From positions 2,000,145 to 2,064,144 of the forward strand of contig JAINUG010000147.1 of assembly GCA_029706075.1 (NCBI GenBank): 64,000 nucleotides of DNA. Reading direction: 5' to 3'. The notes beneath the pieces are model-generated. The model was not told the origin of the DNA and searched no databases. It saw only the letters and a program-made list of their open reading frames with translations. The position numbers and the translations under genes were made by a program. Positions 1 through 10,431 of this stretch are shown here, one piece after another. Source of the stretch: Aldrovandia affinis. Lineage: Eukaryota; Chordata; Actinopteri; Notacanthiformes; Halosauridae. Position 1 is the first letter of the stretch; each line of letters opens with the position of its first letter.

Positions 1-3000
1 GCTCCACTCCTTCATCTCCAGGCGCTGGCTCCTCTGGGCGCCCAGCAGGAACACAGACCACGCCTCCGCTGGCACAGGGTCCGCCTCCAGGTGCTGACAT
101 GCCTGTAGGGGGGTGTGGTTAACTATTGTGAACAGGATCAGCTTCGATCGCCAGTACAATGACAAGCGGATCTGGTGCAGTTGTGTGGATTGTGAATGGT
201 CATTGTATGTAGTTTTATAAATATTATGCGTATAGTAATACTGTAGTCGATTGTAAAGGTTGAAGCTAATGGTTAATAGTCAAGAACTTTTAAATAACTA
301 TTATATGCATAATTTCAGCTGATGATTTGGAAACACAAATGAATCCATTAGGAAAACAAGGGTATGGATCTGCCCTGTACACCCAGATTGTCTTCGCTGA
401 AGATTCCTTCTTGCTAGTTCTCAGAACAGTGTTTTTTGTTTCTGACCTGATGCATCCCTGTGTTGTCATGGATGGCCTTTTCTTCAGTCCGGCCCATAAC
501 CCTGTCTACACTGTGCATGAGTGTGTACCTGAAGTACTATGTGTTCCTGTCCACACTGTGCATTCCAGCGACTCCAGGAGAAGGCCACGGTGGAGGCCAT
601 GAAGGCCATCTGTTCATACACGGCTTCTTCTGTTAGCGGGTCCTGTGGGATGAGGTGCATTGTGGGACATGGATAGCAATACTATTTATTCACGAAAACA
701 ACTTAAACACAGGGTATTTCAGTTGACTGGCTGTGGTCACAGATAGCTTTACAGCCACTCCGTGAATTGGGCGTGGCTGGTCTGCGTGTTTCTCCCTGAT
801 TGTGCTTGGTGCTCACCTTGGCAGTGATGCTAACATATTTGGACGAGTGCTCGTTCACAAATATGTTCACCCCTGAGCTTGTCAGGGCCTCCTGAAGAGC
901 AGAGACACTCATCCACTTCCCCGACATGTGGCGCAGTTTATCACTTCCTGGGTCAGAGGTCAGCATGCACATCTTGCCCTGCCACCAGTGAAGGAAAGGA
1001 AACCACAGGGTTAGTTTGTGCTCTGCAACCCTGCTGGCGGTCAGGGGGAAAATTGCAGTTTATCTAGACTAACCAGATGCTCAGCTCTGTATTCTCCGTG
1101 TATTATGTAACATTGAAGAATCTGTCATCGATACTGTTTGAGCTGAAACTCAGTTTTCTGCACCTTGCTGTGCATTCGTGATGGTGCATGGCCAAGGACA
1201 ACACCAGTGGCAATGGATGTCCTGCCCTTGTGAAAACCTCTTCATGAATATTCATAAACTGCATAATAATGAATCGCTGGAAACTACCATAACTTAACAA
1301 CCTCGTGGAATGAGGGCGTAAGGGAACAACAGGAGTTAATACAGTCTGGTTGACACAGAGTCTACGCTGTGATGCAGTCAACTGAACCCTGCTCTTGCCT
1401 TGATGGTGATGCTGACTTCAGTGAGCCCTCCGCTGATGGTCAGTAGGGCAGAGTTCATTCCCAGCGGCCGCAACTCCCAGGACTCGAAGGGCATGTTTGC
1501 GTAGGCGTCTTGCAAGAGCGTGAAGGTGTGGAAGGAATCCATTTTGAAGGAGATTGTGCTGGTGGGTGCATCATAAGTGGTCTCATAGATACCGTCTCTC
1601 CTCCACTGGAGAGCTGCAGGAGATCATGGACAAAGCAAGATGGCAGTTCTGGAAAGTACATTTGACATTTACGTTTTTAGGCATTTTGCAGACACTCTTA
1701 TCCAGAGTGACTTACACAGTATATATTTCTTTACATACAATCCATTTGTATAGCTGGATATTTTACTGAAGCAATTCAGTTTCAGTACCTTGCTCAAGAG
1801 CACATAGCTGGACCATTGAACACCAGTATGTGGTGTACATGTCCAGTGCAGAGAGAGTGGATATTTATGTGGTGTATGTCTAACATGGAGACAGTGAGTG
1901 GGCATAAGTGTGTCAGATAGGCCGCATTGTGACTTATATTTTTGCAGCGCACACTGATCAAGTGCTATTCCTGATTCAGTTATAAATATGAACACTGCAT
2001 TCTACGAACACCCCCAAACACTAAGTGGAAGGTAGAACACTCTACCTGCACACTAATCTATCTGTCAAGCCTCACCTGTGGGGTCCCAGCGAGCTACCAT
2101 GGGCTCCTCCAAGAATATGACAGATTGGGGTAATGTGATGGTGACCCCTACTGGAGGAGAACCGGAAGTGTCGTCCTTCCCAGCAGTTTGGATCTGGGAC
2201 TGATCTGGATATGGAAAGGCCTGGAGTTCTCCGTCCTGTAACTGGAGAGAGATGAACAAGACATGGTGCTCAGCACAGGAATTCAGATCCACAATTGAAG
2301 GTTCACTTTCATTTCCCCATAACACTGATCCAGGATCATCTAGCCCAATCCTAATCGTAACCGCATTCATCTTTTGTGTTAAACAAAACAACAGTCCTAG
2401 CTGAACCAGGGTCAGCTTTTAGGGACAAGGTTTGTTTACCTTTCTCATTTCCCAACCCCTTATCAGCTTGGATTGGGGTGGCAGATGGAACACGTCAAAA
2501 TAAAAAACTCCACCGAGGGGCATGTACTGACACAAGTCGACAATATCCAACTCTGAGGTAGTGCTCGCAGGTTCCGGGGGAGCAATGACGGGGTCTTCTT
2601 CACCTGCTCACAGACACAACAATGACACCTTTGTCATAGCAACAAATAGGCACTTCAAGAAATCACAACAAAATAGATATTTAGGACAAGTAATACCTTA
2701 CAACCGTAAGAAGACTAGATGAGAGCTAATTAGGAACCACATGTTGTCTAAAACACAGACAATCGGTAACTGTCATTTCAAGTTCCTCTCCCACCTGTAG
2801 CTGATTCTTCTATAATGTTCTCAGTTTCATTCTCTCCCTCTTCTGGTGGGGTCTCCTGCAGCACTGTACTCTTTTCTTTCTCAGAGGCCACACTTAGAGT
2901 ACTCTGTTACATACAACCAGACCAAACACACATTCAGTCCTACACGAAAAATCAACATCAATTATACAGACCTACTGAGTTGCAAAGACCAAGATAGATG

Positions 3001-6000
3001 TGACCCAGTCTACCTCATTGTCTTAGAACCCAAACCCAGCTCTTTTTATTTTTTTTTTTTTTTTCAGATTTTTCCCCCGTTTTTCTCCCAATTTAGTAGC
3101 CAATTATACCCTCTATTTATTTTCAATTCCCCACCCTCACGAGTCCGCCGCCCGTCCTCCGGGAACGAGATTCGTATTCCTGGACCTATTTCCCCGCCTT
3201 CTTTCGAGACGGAGATCTTCCACGGACTCCATTAACCTTCTCCTCGGCGGACTCGTGCCGGCTCTCCCTCCCCCTCCCCGGAGGCGGACAGCCAAATGCC
3301 GCCTCCGATCGGGCTGACGACCAGGGCCGGTCTGGTAGAAACGCGGGTTTCGATCCGCGTCTCTGACGGGCAGCGCACACCGCTCCAAAGCGCGGTGCAC
3401 TAGACCGCTGGGCCATCCGCCCAAACCCAGCTCTTTAGAGCCCCAGTCAAACCCTTCAGCCTCCTTACCCCCGAACCCCCACCCCTCTGACCCCGGTGAG
3501 GTGTGCCAAACCTTTCTGCCGCTTGATTTGTCTGACTGTCCGTCTGGCTCGCTGTTTTCCCTTCTGTCCCCCTCTCCCTCTGCCTCCCCCTGCTCCGTTT
3601 GCTCCGGTTTGGCTGCAGAGGGCACTTCCTCCAGCACGGCGGCAGACTCCTGTCTCTGCACCTCGCGACTCAGCGGAGACAGGTGGTCATAGCGAGTGTG
3701 CAGGATGCGCACAGCAATGTCGCTCACAGCCAACTGCCTGGGCATTTCAAACCCCATGCCCACCTCCTCAAAACGGAACTGTTTCAACCTGGACACCAGG
3801 GAGAGGGGGACCGTTTAAACCACGACAACCGGATTTGCATTTATTTACCTGTCTGTCTGTCAGTGAGAGAGAAACACACTGATGTAGTTCGTACGAGTTC
3901 GCATGTGTAGGAATGTAAGTGGGAGTGATGGAACCTCTCTTTTGTGTGGAAGAGGGACCTGCCTTGAGTTCTTGCTGAGGTTGGCCCAGAGACACAGAGT
4001 GATGTTCTTGTCCCGAATTACTGTGTGCATGTTGCCAGTGTCCATGTTTGCATTTTTGTTCGACCACTGGAAAAGAGAAAGCAGCACTTAAAGCAGCAAT
4101 ACTATAAAGCTACAACATACAAATCTTAATTTCCCTTTCATCTCATAATGTGCTCAATAATTTCAAATGGGCATTTTGATATACAGTAATACGTGTTTGT
4201 TGTTGAAATCCATCTCATCTGGAATGAGGAAAATCCTCATCAGAAGTAAAGTGAAAGGATCTTACCACCAGTATCTCTTCAGAGGCCAGGTTGAGTTTAC
4301 AAAGAATTAGATTCCATAGAGACCGAAGGGTCTGTCCGTCCTTCTGCGCATTTTTCTCACTCTGCTCAGAGTTCCCTCTGTCACTCATCGCGCCCTCTAA
4401 CTCCTTTATGAGCTGCAGGAGATTAAAAAAACAGCACAAAACAACAGCAATTTCATCTGGAATAAAGGGACAAAGTGGTAAACTGCAAGGCCTGTAGAAT
4501 GAAGTAGCTGGTACAATGTGGTTCTGTGTGGCTCAGTAGGTAGAGCATGGCGCTGACAATGCTTAGGTTGTGGGTTCGATTCCCATTGGGACCACATATA
4601 CTGAAAAATGTATGCATTCACCACTGTAAGTCGCTTTGGATAAAAGCGTCTGCTAAATGCCATATATTACTATGTTATAATGGTGGACGACATAGCCTTC
4701 AGAATGAAAAGGGTGAATAGCAGTCAATCGCAGGAACTGTGAGTAAAAAGGGTGGTATAGCAGGGACTGAGGCCTGACTCCCGCAGCACTAACCCGTAGG
4801 GCCAGGGAAATGTCCTCCAGAATTGGACCAATCAGGACCTCAGGATCTTCTCTCCATAAACTGATGAAGCTATTGATCTCCTGCGGTACAGATGGATTCG
4901 GACTCCCGTCGCAATTCATGTAGCGCTCCCACTGAACAAGACCAGAGATCAAAACCAATCACGTTCACAGAGACGCAGTGCCTAAGAAGGCACCTGCTTC
5001 TTTTTGCACATGTACTTGTAAAATGATTGATTATGTACGTACCTCTACGAAGATGAGTAGCCTCATTTGTGCCACTGGAAGATAACATAGTGAACTGTAT
5101 TAGTCAGTTAGACTGAGGCTGGCTTACCTTTGCACTCTCTCTGGTCTGTGCTTGCCATTGAGTTACAACAAAGTAGTTATCCTCCAGCATTCGGCTCAGT
5201 TCATCAAGTTCGTCTCCTCTACGTCCCCTGTCCTGTTTATGAAGGGACACTCCATTGTTCACTCTTTTGTTTTTTGTTTTATTTATAGTTTCTAATTTTA
5301 TATTATATTATATTTATCTTAATTCCCCCTCCACCACGAGTCCGCCGCCCGTCCTCCGGGTAACAAGACAATTTTTCCTGGGCCGGCAGATGCACCTGCT
5401 CCTTGACAAACTCATGCTGGCTCACCCCCACCTGGCAGACAGCGACAGGTCGAACCGCGTCCTTAATAGGCAGCGCACACTCGTATCGGACCAGCCAAGA
5501 CACGGTGCGTTAGACCGCTACGCTATCCGCCACCCCCTTGTTCACTCTTTCACTTGCCCTGCTGTACATTGTCAACACCATCATACTCCTCACGTCATAG
5601 TAAATCGAACTGTTGGAAATGCACTGTAATTGAATGCAGTCATGCTACACACCCTCATTGTCAGACACATAGGGTCAGTCATGTGACAGGCGGCCAATGT
5701 CAGATATACGGTCATGTGACAGTGACCCAGATGTCATTATGGGTATCGTGGGCCTTTAGCAGGAAGTACCTTCTGTTCCAGCCACTCCTGCTTCTCCCGC
5801 CTCCTCCTCTCCCTCTCCATTCTCTCCCGCTCCTCCTGTTCCCTTTGGAGACGCAAGTCCTCTGTGAAGAAAAGACAACGTAGTGCCTCAAATCTCCTGT
5901 CGCATGGCCCAAGAGCAAGCCTGGGCTCTTCACTCAAAGAAAAAGCAAGGTAACTTACTCATTTAAAAATTTTAAAAAAATATATTTTTTTTTAATTACG

Positions 6001-7215
6001 AACTTTTTCCTTCCCAGTGTTACAGGTGTGGTACGCAGCTGCCTGCAATGATGTCTATCGCTGTATTACTGCACTGATCTCGCAGTTGCAATTGCACAAA
6101 CTATGATTGTTCCTACCATGTATTAATGCACATCTTGTAAATCGCTCTGCATAAGAGTCTGCTAAATGCTTAAAATGTCAAATGTAAATGTAATGTAAAA
6201 GACAATGACTGTTCAGAGTGGCAGTACCATCTTCCTTCTCTCTCCTCTTCTGCTCTTCCTTCGAGACTTTTGCCCTGTCAGCCTTGCTGATCTTGGTCTT
6301 GGCTTTGCCTTTTTTCTGGAAGCAAGTAAATAGATTCCATAAGTGGCATGACACAATCTCTCGATAATAGCTTTAAACTCAACAATGGCATGTGTTGACT
6401 TTGACAGACATGCATCTTAAAGAAACTTTTCCCCCCTTCTCTTCAGTCAATGTATCTGGGAATAAGCCTTTAATTGAGCTATGTCCTTCTCTGTTGTCTA
6501 TTACATATATACGTGTTAACGATTATACAACATGTCCACTAGTACTAATGTGCAAAATTGAAATACACATGAAACACAGTACAATACAGAGTGAGAGAAG
6601 CAATGCAGACCCCTTGACCTAATCCATCGTTGGTTAGCTCTGAAGTGCAATGAGAGCTGGTGTGAAAGATCAAATTAAATGGAGTTAGGAATGAGATAAA
6701 TTATTAGAAATATGGTTTTGTATTTTGCATTACTTCTTTTATTACATTGTTTTGTTCATTGTGATTTTCCCCAACACAAATCTATTATAACCAAACAGCA
6801 TGTTGCTACGTAACATTACATAACATAACTATATTTTCCAACTTCTCATATAAGTCAGAGACGATAACGTCTGTCTACCTCCTCATACCTTTCCTTTCTT
6901 GGGGGGCTAACATACAGAAGTCACAGACAAAAAAGAAGAAATAGACAGTTTAAAAGGACAGTCACAGTAAGCTGAGCAGTCGTTGGAAAAACGAATATAT
7001 TGAAAGTAGAATAACCGTTGGTTAATGTTGCCAAACGTTCCGATTTCGATTAGCTACAAATAACGTAAAGTTTATAGTTAGCTTTCTAGCGGATCTCCCA
7101 TTTGGTGCTAGTTAAATATAATATACTGTAGCAAACTAACAAATTAACATTATGCAGTTTTGTCAACGGATGCGGAACCAAGAATATGCTATTTATTGAA
7201 AAAATAAGTCACCAT
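1..7215 (-). CDS. dnai7: dnai7 (casc1), axonemal dynein-associated protein, 3' end off window
   Basis: Sixteen minus-strand coding exons join in frame over 1,995 nt (665 codons): 7213-7215, 6889-6906, 6228-6315, 5770-5861, 5128-5232, 4794-4931, 4266-4412, 3963-4066, 3512-3788, 2795-2903, 2440-2603, 2076-2241, 1399-1613, 817-978, 529-642 and 1-93. Human CASC1/DNAI7 is about 716 residues, so roughly the last 50 are beyond base 1. The protein starts MPPKKGK, then has a Lys/Glu/Arg-rich coiled-coil stretch (EERERMERERRRREKQEW). It continues into the conserved CASC1 body, with landmarks WERYMNCDGSPNPSV, YMPLGGVFYFDVFHLPPQ, LQDGELQAFPYP, NMPFESWELRPL, SGVNIFVNEHSSKYVSI and ASTVAFSWSRWN. CASC1 corresponds to Chlamydomonas IC97, a component tied to inner-arm dynein, so a role in ciliary motility is expected. 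The donors after 3963 and 1399 are GC, not GT. The 3512 exon has a weak GTTTGG donor, and its 3' boundary is the least certain. Confidence 0.9.
1662..1815 (-). mobile_element. SINE (family D) 3' part
   Basis: Minus-strand copy of the conserved tail (GCATTTTGCAGACACTCTTA ... TATCCAGAGTGACTTAC on the plus strand) followed by the GTACCTTGCTCAAG block shared with better copies at 22.3, 48.9 and 61.6 kb. It lies in a dnai7 intron. Confidence 0.65.
3046..3421 (-). mobile_element. tRNA-derived SINE (family A) with target-site duplication
   Basis: On the minus strand a tRNA-like head (GCGGATGGCCCAGCGGTCTA, then a GGTTTCGA-like B box) is followed by a GC-rich body and a T-rich tail on the plus strand. 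Flanking copies of AAACCCAGCTCTTT at 3032-3045 and 3423-3436 are the target-site duplication. It sits in the dnai7 intron between the exons at 2795-2903 and 3512-3788. Confidence 0.85.
4505..4665 (+). mobile_element. tRNA-derived SINE (family C)
   Basis: Head GTGTGGCTCAGTAGGTAGAG (A box) and GGGTTCGATTCCC (B box), then the tail GTCGCTTTGGATAAAAGCGT. The same unit recurs at 20.2, 21.0, 45.3, 50.5 and 54.6 kb. It is not a functional tRNA gene because the cloverleaf is incomplete and the tail is attached. Confidence 0.8.
5268..5537 (-). mobile_element. tRNA-derived SINE (family A) close to a dnai7 acceptor
   Basis: Second family A copy, head at about 5465-5537 on the minus strand, T/A-rich tail at 5268-5330. 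The target duplication TTGTTCACTCTTT is at 5255-5267 and 5538-5550. The tail lies about 35 bases from the acceptor of the dnai7 exon at 5128-5232, so it displaced the normal upstream intron sequence. Confidence 0.85.
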
Positions 7216-7575
7216 GATGGTCTTCTCGTCGGTATAATCACTGTTCAGCGTCCTAATCACTATGGTAATAGTCACGCATGCGCACTACATACTTGTAGCA
7301 AACCACCCGTTTCCAGCACATAGATATATTAACGTAGATGCCGCATTGGCTGGTGTCGTATGTTGCAGCGATACGTCTGCACGGCCGCCATATTGGGGCG
7401 GGCAAGATCCGCGTCTAAACAATGTGTTCTCTCCTATTATAACATTTCTACTTTTTCTTGGAGTAATTTTACTTCAATTAAAGGTTAGATTTCTCACGTT
7501 TATAACAAGCCAAATGGCATCGAGTGGCCGTAGATTTTATCAGGGTAAGTCTGCATCCCTCCATACACATGCGTC
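7216..7575. promoter_or_regulatory. Divergent promoter region of dnai7 and etfrf1
   Basis: The region between the dnai7 start codon (minus, 7213-7215) and etfrf1 (plus) is the only place a shared head-to-head promoter can sit. It contains GGCCGCCATATTGG at 7383-7396, a YY1-like core (GCCGCCAT). A spliceable 5' exon for etfrf1 may end at about 7543 (ATTTTATCAG|GGTAAGT context), since the etfrf1 start codon lies far downstream at 8424. No TATA box was recognised. Transcription start sites cannot be placed without RNA data. Confidence 0.5.
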
Positions 7576-7623
7576 TGTTTAGACGCAGATCTTGCCCGCG
7601 CCAATATGGCGGCCGTGCAGACG
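7374..7623. repeat. 48-bp inverted repeat spanning the divergent promoter
   Basis: Arms 7374-7421 and 7576-7623 are reverse complements with about two mismatches and are separated by 154 bp. Both carry the core GGCCGCCATATTGG and the flank GCGTCTAAACA. The arrangement puts one YY1-like site facing each gene. It could be terminal repeats of a small transposon or a promoter duplication-inversion. Confidence 0.85.
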
Positions 7624-8423
7624 CATCTGAACAGGGTCAAAGAGGCATCTACGTTTTTATAGCTATGTTCCGGTGAGCGTTTGCGACATTGCTGCTACTT
7701 TGGCAAAGTCTTTGTTTATGAGCGAAGACTTCAGTCCAGTATAGACTGATGATTGAAGGACAAATTGGTAACATTAATGAAGGTCGTTTTCCCAACTGGC
7801 GGGATAATGTATCTGTGGTGTCTTCTTTATGTTGTTCGGTTTCAAATCACGCTCTATTGTATTGTAACGTTACTCACTATGTTGGAGACATCACATACGT
7901 TACGGCAGCTTGTGAAATTCGTTTGAACTAAACGTTAGCTAAGCTAGCTTACATGCTAGTACATCAAGGAAGCCAATTTAGCTAGAGAATAGCTTGTTTA
8001 ATTTAAACAACCAGTAACTACAGCTTTAACGGAATAAGCTGAGCATAACATTGTTTTATTAAAACTGTTTGCTAACATAATTATAACTTGTGAAAGGTGT
8101 GGGTAATAGCTGTCGTTAGCTAGAAAGTTGTTTGCTGTTATAACTTCACCTGGCTTGCTAGCTAGCTAACCACATAGCGAACCAAACCGAAGCTTGATTG
8201 CTAGCCAACGTTACGTTGGCATCAAGTCTGATATGCCAATCTTAATGTTCACACGTGAGCCACTAGGAATTTAGCTACGTGCTGGGCGTTCACTGGGGTC
8301 AGTGTTTACGATGAGATATTTTACAGTCCAACATGAAACCATGGCAGTTAGTTAACTCTTACTCTGTTATTTCAGCAGTGAGGGACCAAAGGCGTGCCAA
8401 CTTCAGATCTAAAAGGTGACTCA

Positions 8424-9254
8424 ATGGCCAATCTGTTAAGAGGCGAAGTAATCAAATTGTACAAGAACGTAAGTCTGATTCTGCTACACCTTACATGTAT
8501 GAAACCAACAGGAAGCTGTTATTGGTTGCCTTGTTTACCTCCTGAAAAAGAGCCTGATTGGCTGAGTAACTACTCAGTTGTTTAAACTACTCAGTGTAAA
8601 ACATGGAGATCTGGGGTATTTACAAAGATTCTAAAAGTAGGAGTGCTGATCTAGGATCAGTTTAGCCTTTTAGCTCATAATGGATATGGTTAGGATATGG
8701 ATAGGGGAAACCTAATCCTAGATCAGCACTCCTACGCTTAGAATCTTTGTACATACGGGCTCTCCAGGTTTCCCCTGTCCATAATATCCTAACCATATCC
8801 ATTATGAGCTAAAAGGCTAAACTGATCCTAGATCAGCACTCCTACTCTTAGAATCTTTGTACATACGGCCCCAGTACCCCCCCCACACACACACACACAC
8901 ACACCTCATGTAATTTTTACAACTGCGTATAGAGACTGAAGCTACACCAGAGTAACCGGACTATCTTGAGCCGTGTGTCTAGTGATAATTGTGTGGCACA
9001 AGGGGAGGCTAATCGACATAAAACATTTCCCTCCATTAAAGCTGCTGTATTTGGGACGGGAATACCCTAAAGGCGCCAGCTACTTCAAAGATCGCCTGAA
9101 GACTGCTTTTATGAAGAACAGGGATGAGACGGACCCTGAAAAGATCAAACAGTTGATTGCCCGAGGGCAGTTTGTGATAAAGGAGCTGGAAGCCCTGTAT
9201 TACCTGAGGAAGTACAGAGCTATGAAAAGGCGCTACTATGACAGTGATGAATGA
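8424..9254 (+). CDS. etfrf1: etfrf1 (lyrm5), electron-transfer-flavoprotein regulatory LYR protein
   Basis: Two coding exons, 8424-8468 and 9042-9254, give 85 residues, against about 90 in human LYRM5. The start [15 protein letters not shown] is followed by a GTAAGT donor. The second exon begins [19 protein letters not shown], carrying the degenerate LYR-type motif, and ends [15 protein letters not shown]. The family is the Complex1_LYR three-helix fold of the mitochondrial matrix. ETFRF1 binds electron-transfer flavoprotein and promotes loss of its FAD, damping electron flow from fatty-acid and amino-acid oxidation. The first ATG in frame with the conserved N-terminus was chosen; an upstream 5' untranslated exon near 7.5 kb is inferred. 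The single intron is almost filled by a palindromic MITE cluster (8613-8872). The head-to-head pairing with dnai7 matches the human arrangement. Confidence 0.95.
8613..8872. mobile_element. Palindromic MITE with three terminal-repeat arms
   Basis: The terminal unit (TACAAAGATTCTAAGAGTAG, then GAGTGCTGATCTAGGATCAG) appears three times, at about 8620-8670, 8720-8755 (inverted) and 8820-8870 (inverted). The body TAACCATATCCATTATGAGC appears in both orientations. A simple two-arm copy of the same element is at 60208-60360. It lies in the etfrf1 intron. Confidence 0.8.
8878..8905. repeat. Poly-C then (CA)n microsatellite
   Basis: A run of C followed by about ten CA units immediately after the MITE in the etfrf1 intron. 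Confidence 0.9.
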
Positions 9255-10431
9255 CAGACCGTGCTGCACCTCCGCGCTACGTCCATGGCCTCTCAACAAT
9301 GACACTTTACAATACAGTACTGCTTCTAAGCACCATACTCACTGTCACAATGTCAAGGCCATAACCCAGCAAGGTTTTCCACAAATGGCAAAAGTATTTG
9401 GCTGTAAACAAGAGAACCACAGTTAGTTGAATAGTCAAAACAGAGCACTTTGGATGTGTGTGCGTGGTCTTCCTGAAATGTTGTGTTACAGTCCTGTGTT
9501 AAAAGCCATTGCAGGATGATACCGCCTGCATCCTACTGAAAATTGCCACTTGATGCAAACATGGTTTGTGGGCTTTTATTTGTAAATAGGTGTACATAAA
9601 TTCCCCCCACAATCCAGTTCCTGAGCATTGCTCTCACAACACAGCGGATATATTAAATCAGAATCAAATACTTTTTTATTCATTTTAATCAATGCAAATA
9701 TAGCCAAATCCCTATCCTATACAATTTTTAATATTAAAAATAGCTTCACGTATTGGAGCTTTTTTAAGAAATGGCCAATTGAATTGGCCAGTTGAGTGTG
9801 CAAGTCAGTCCATCCCGGTGAAATTATGTTGTATTGAAATGAATGCTGTATTCTTTTTTTTTTTTCTCCAAATAAATCCACTGCCATGCTTACGTTTCTT
9901 ACTTTTAATGTATAAAGTTTATGGCATTTCAATAATGTAATGTCCTACAGAAATGTTTTAGTTAATGGAGCTTCATTTCAAAAAAATCTCTTTCATTTAA
10001 TAGCACCATTTTCAATCAGGTTGTCAAGGAGACATTGACATTGAGCATTTTATTAACAATTCAATTACATGTGAAAATCAAAAGTATTAAAACAATTGGA
10101 AAATATCTGCACTCTCAAGTGGCAATAAACCATTTACATTTATTTTAAATAATACACGGATGCGTTTTGATGCTTCAGCCTTCCTCAGTGTGAATGTCGA
10201 CTGAGCACCGAAATGCATCCTTGCATTATTAAAAATAAATGTAAACGTTTTATTCATATTTAGGAGTGCTGTCAATTATTATTTTTTTTTAATTCAATTT
10301 CTAGGATTCAGCACCCACATTAGTCTTATATATTCTGAGCCGAGCACTTTTACCACATTCTTTTGAAAGTATTAAAATTGTATTGTAAAAAGTACAAAAG
10401 AGGGGAGGAATAGTGAAGTCAAGAAACAATC
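9255..10431. other. Tail-to-tail 3' UTR/intergenic interval between etfrf1 and slc5a8
   Basis: AT-rich non-coding sequence. AATAAA at 9871-9876 could end etfrf1 transcripts. TTTATT (AATAAA on the minus strand) occurs near 9674, 10048 and 10249 and could end slc5a8 transcripts, so the two 3' UTRs may overlap. No gene was recognised. The CTTCAGCCTTCCTCAG block near 10175 resembles a dispersed repeat but was not classified. Confidence 0.55.

Noticed and set aside
3137-3796. A 219-residue minus-strand open frame as one exon
   Set aside because: Its N-terminal part is the real dnai7 exon 3512-3788; the rest runs through a family A SINE inserted in the intron.
4519-4600. Possible tRNA gene (GGCTCAGTAGGTAGAGC with GGTTCGATTCCC)
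   Set aside because: A and B boxes are present, but the sequence continues into a SINE tail and recurs at several sites; it is a tRNA-derived SINE head. The same applies to the other SINE heads listed.
7515-7545. ATGGCATCGAGTGGCCGTAG as an alternative etfrf1 start exon
   Set aside because: It ends near a GTAAGT donor but does not join the conserved MANLLRGEV exon in a supported frame; treated as possible 5' UTR only.
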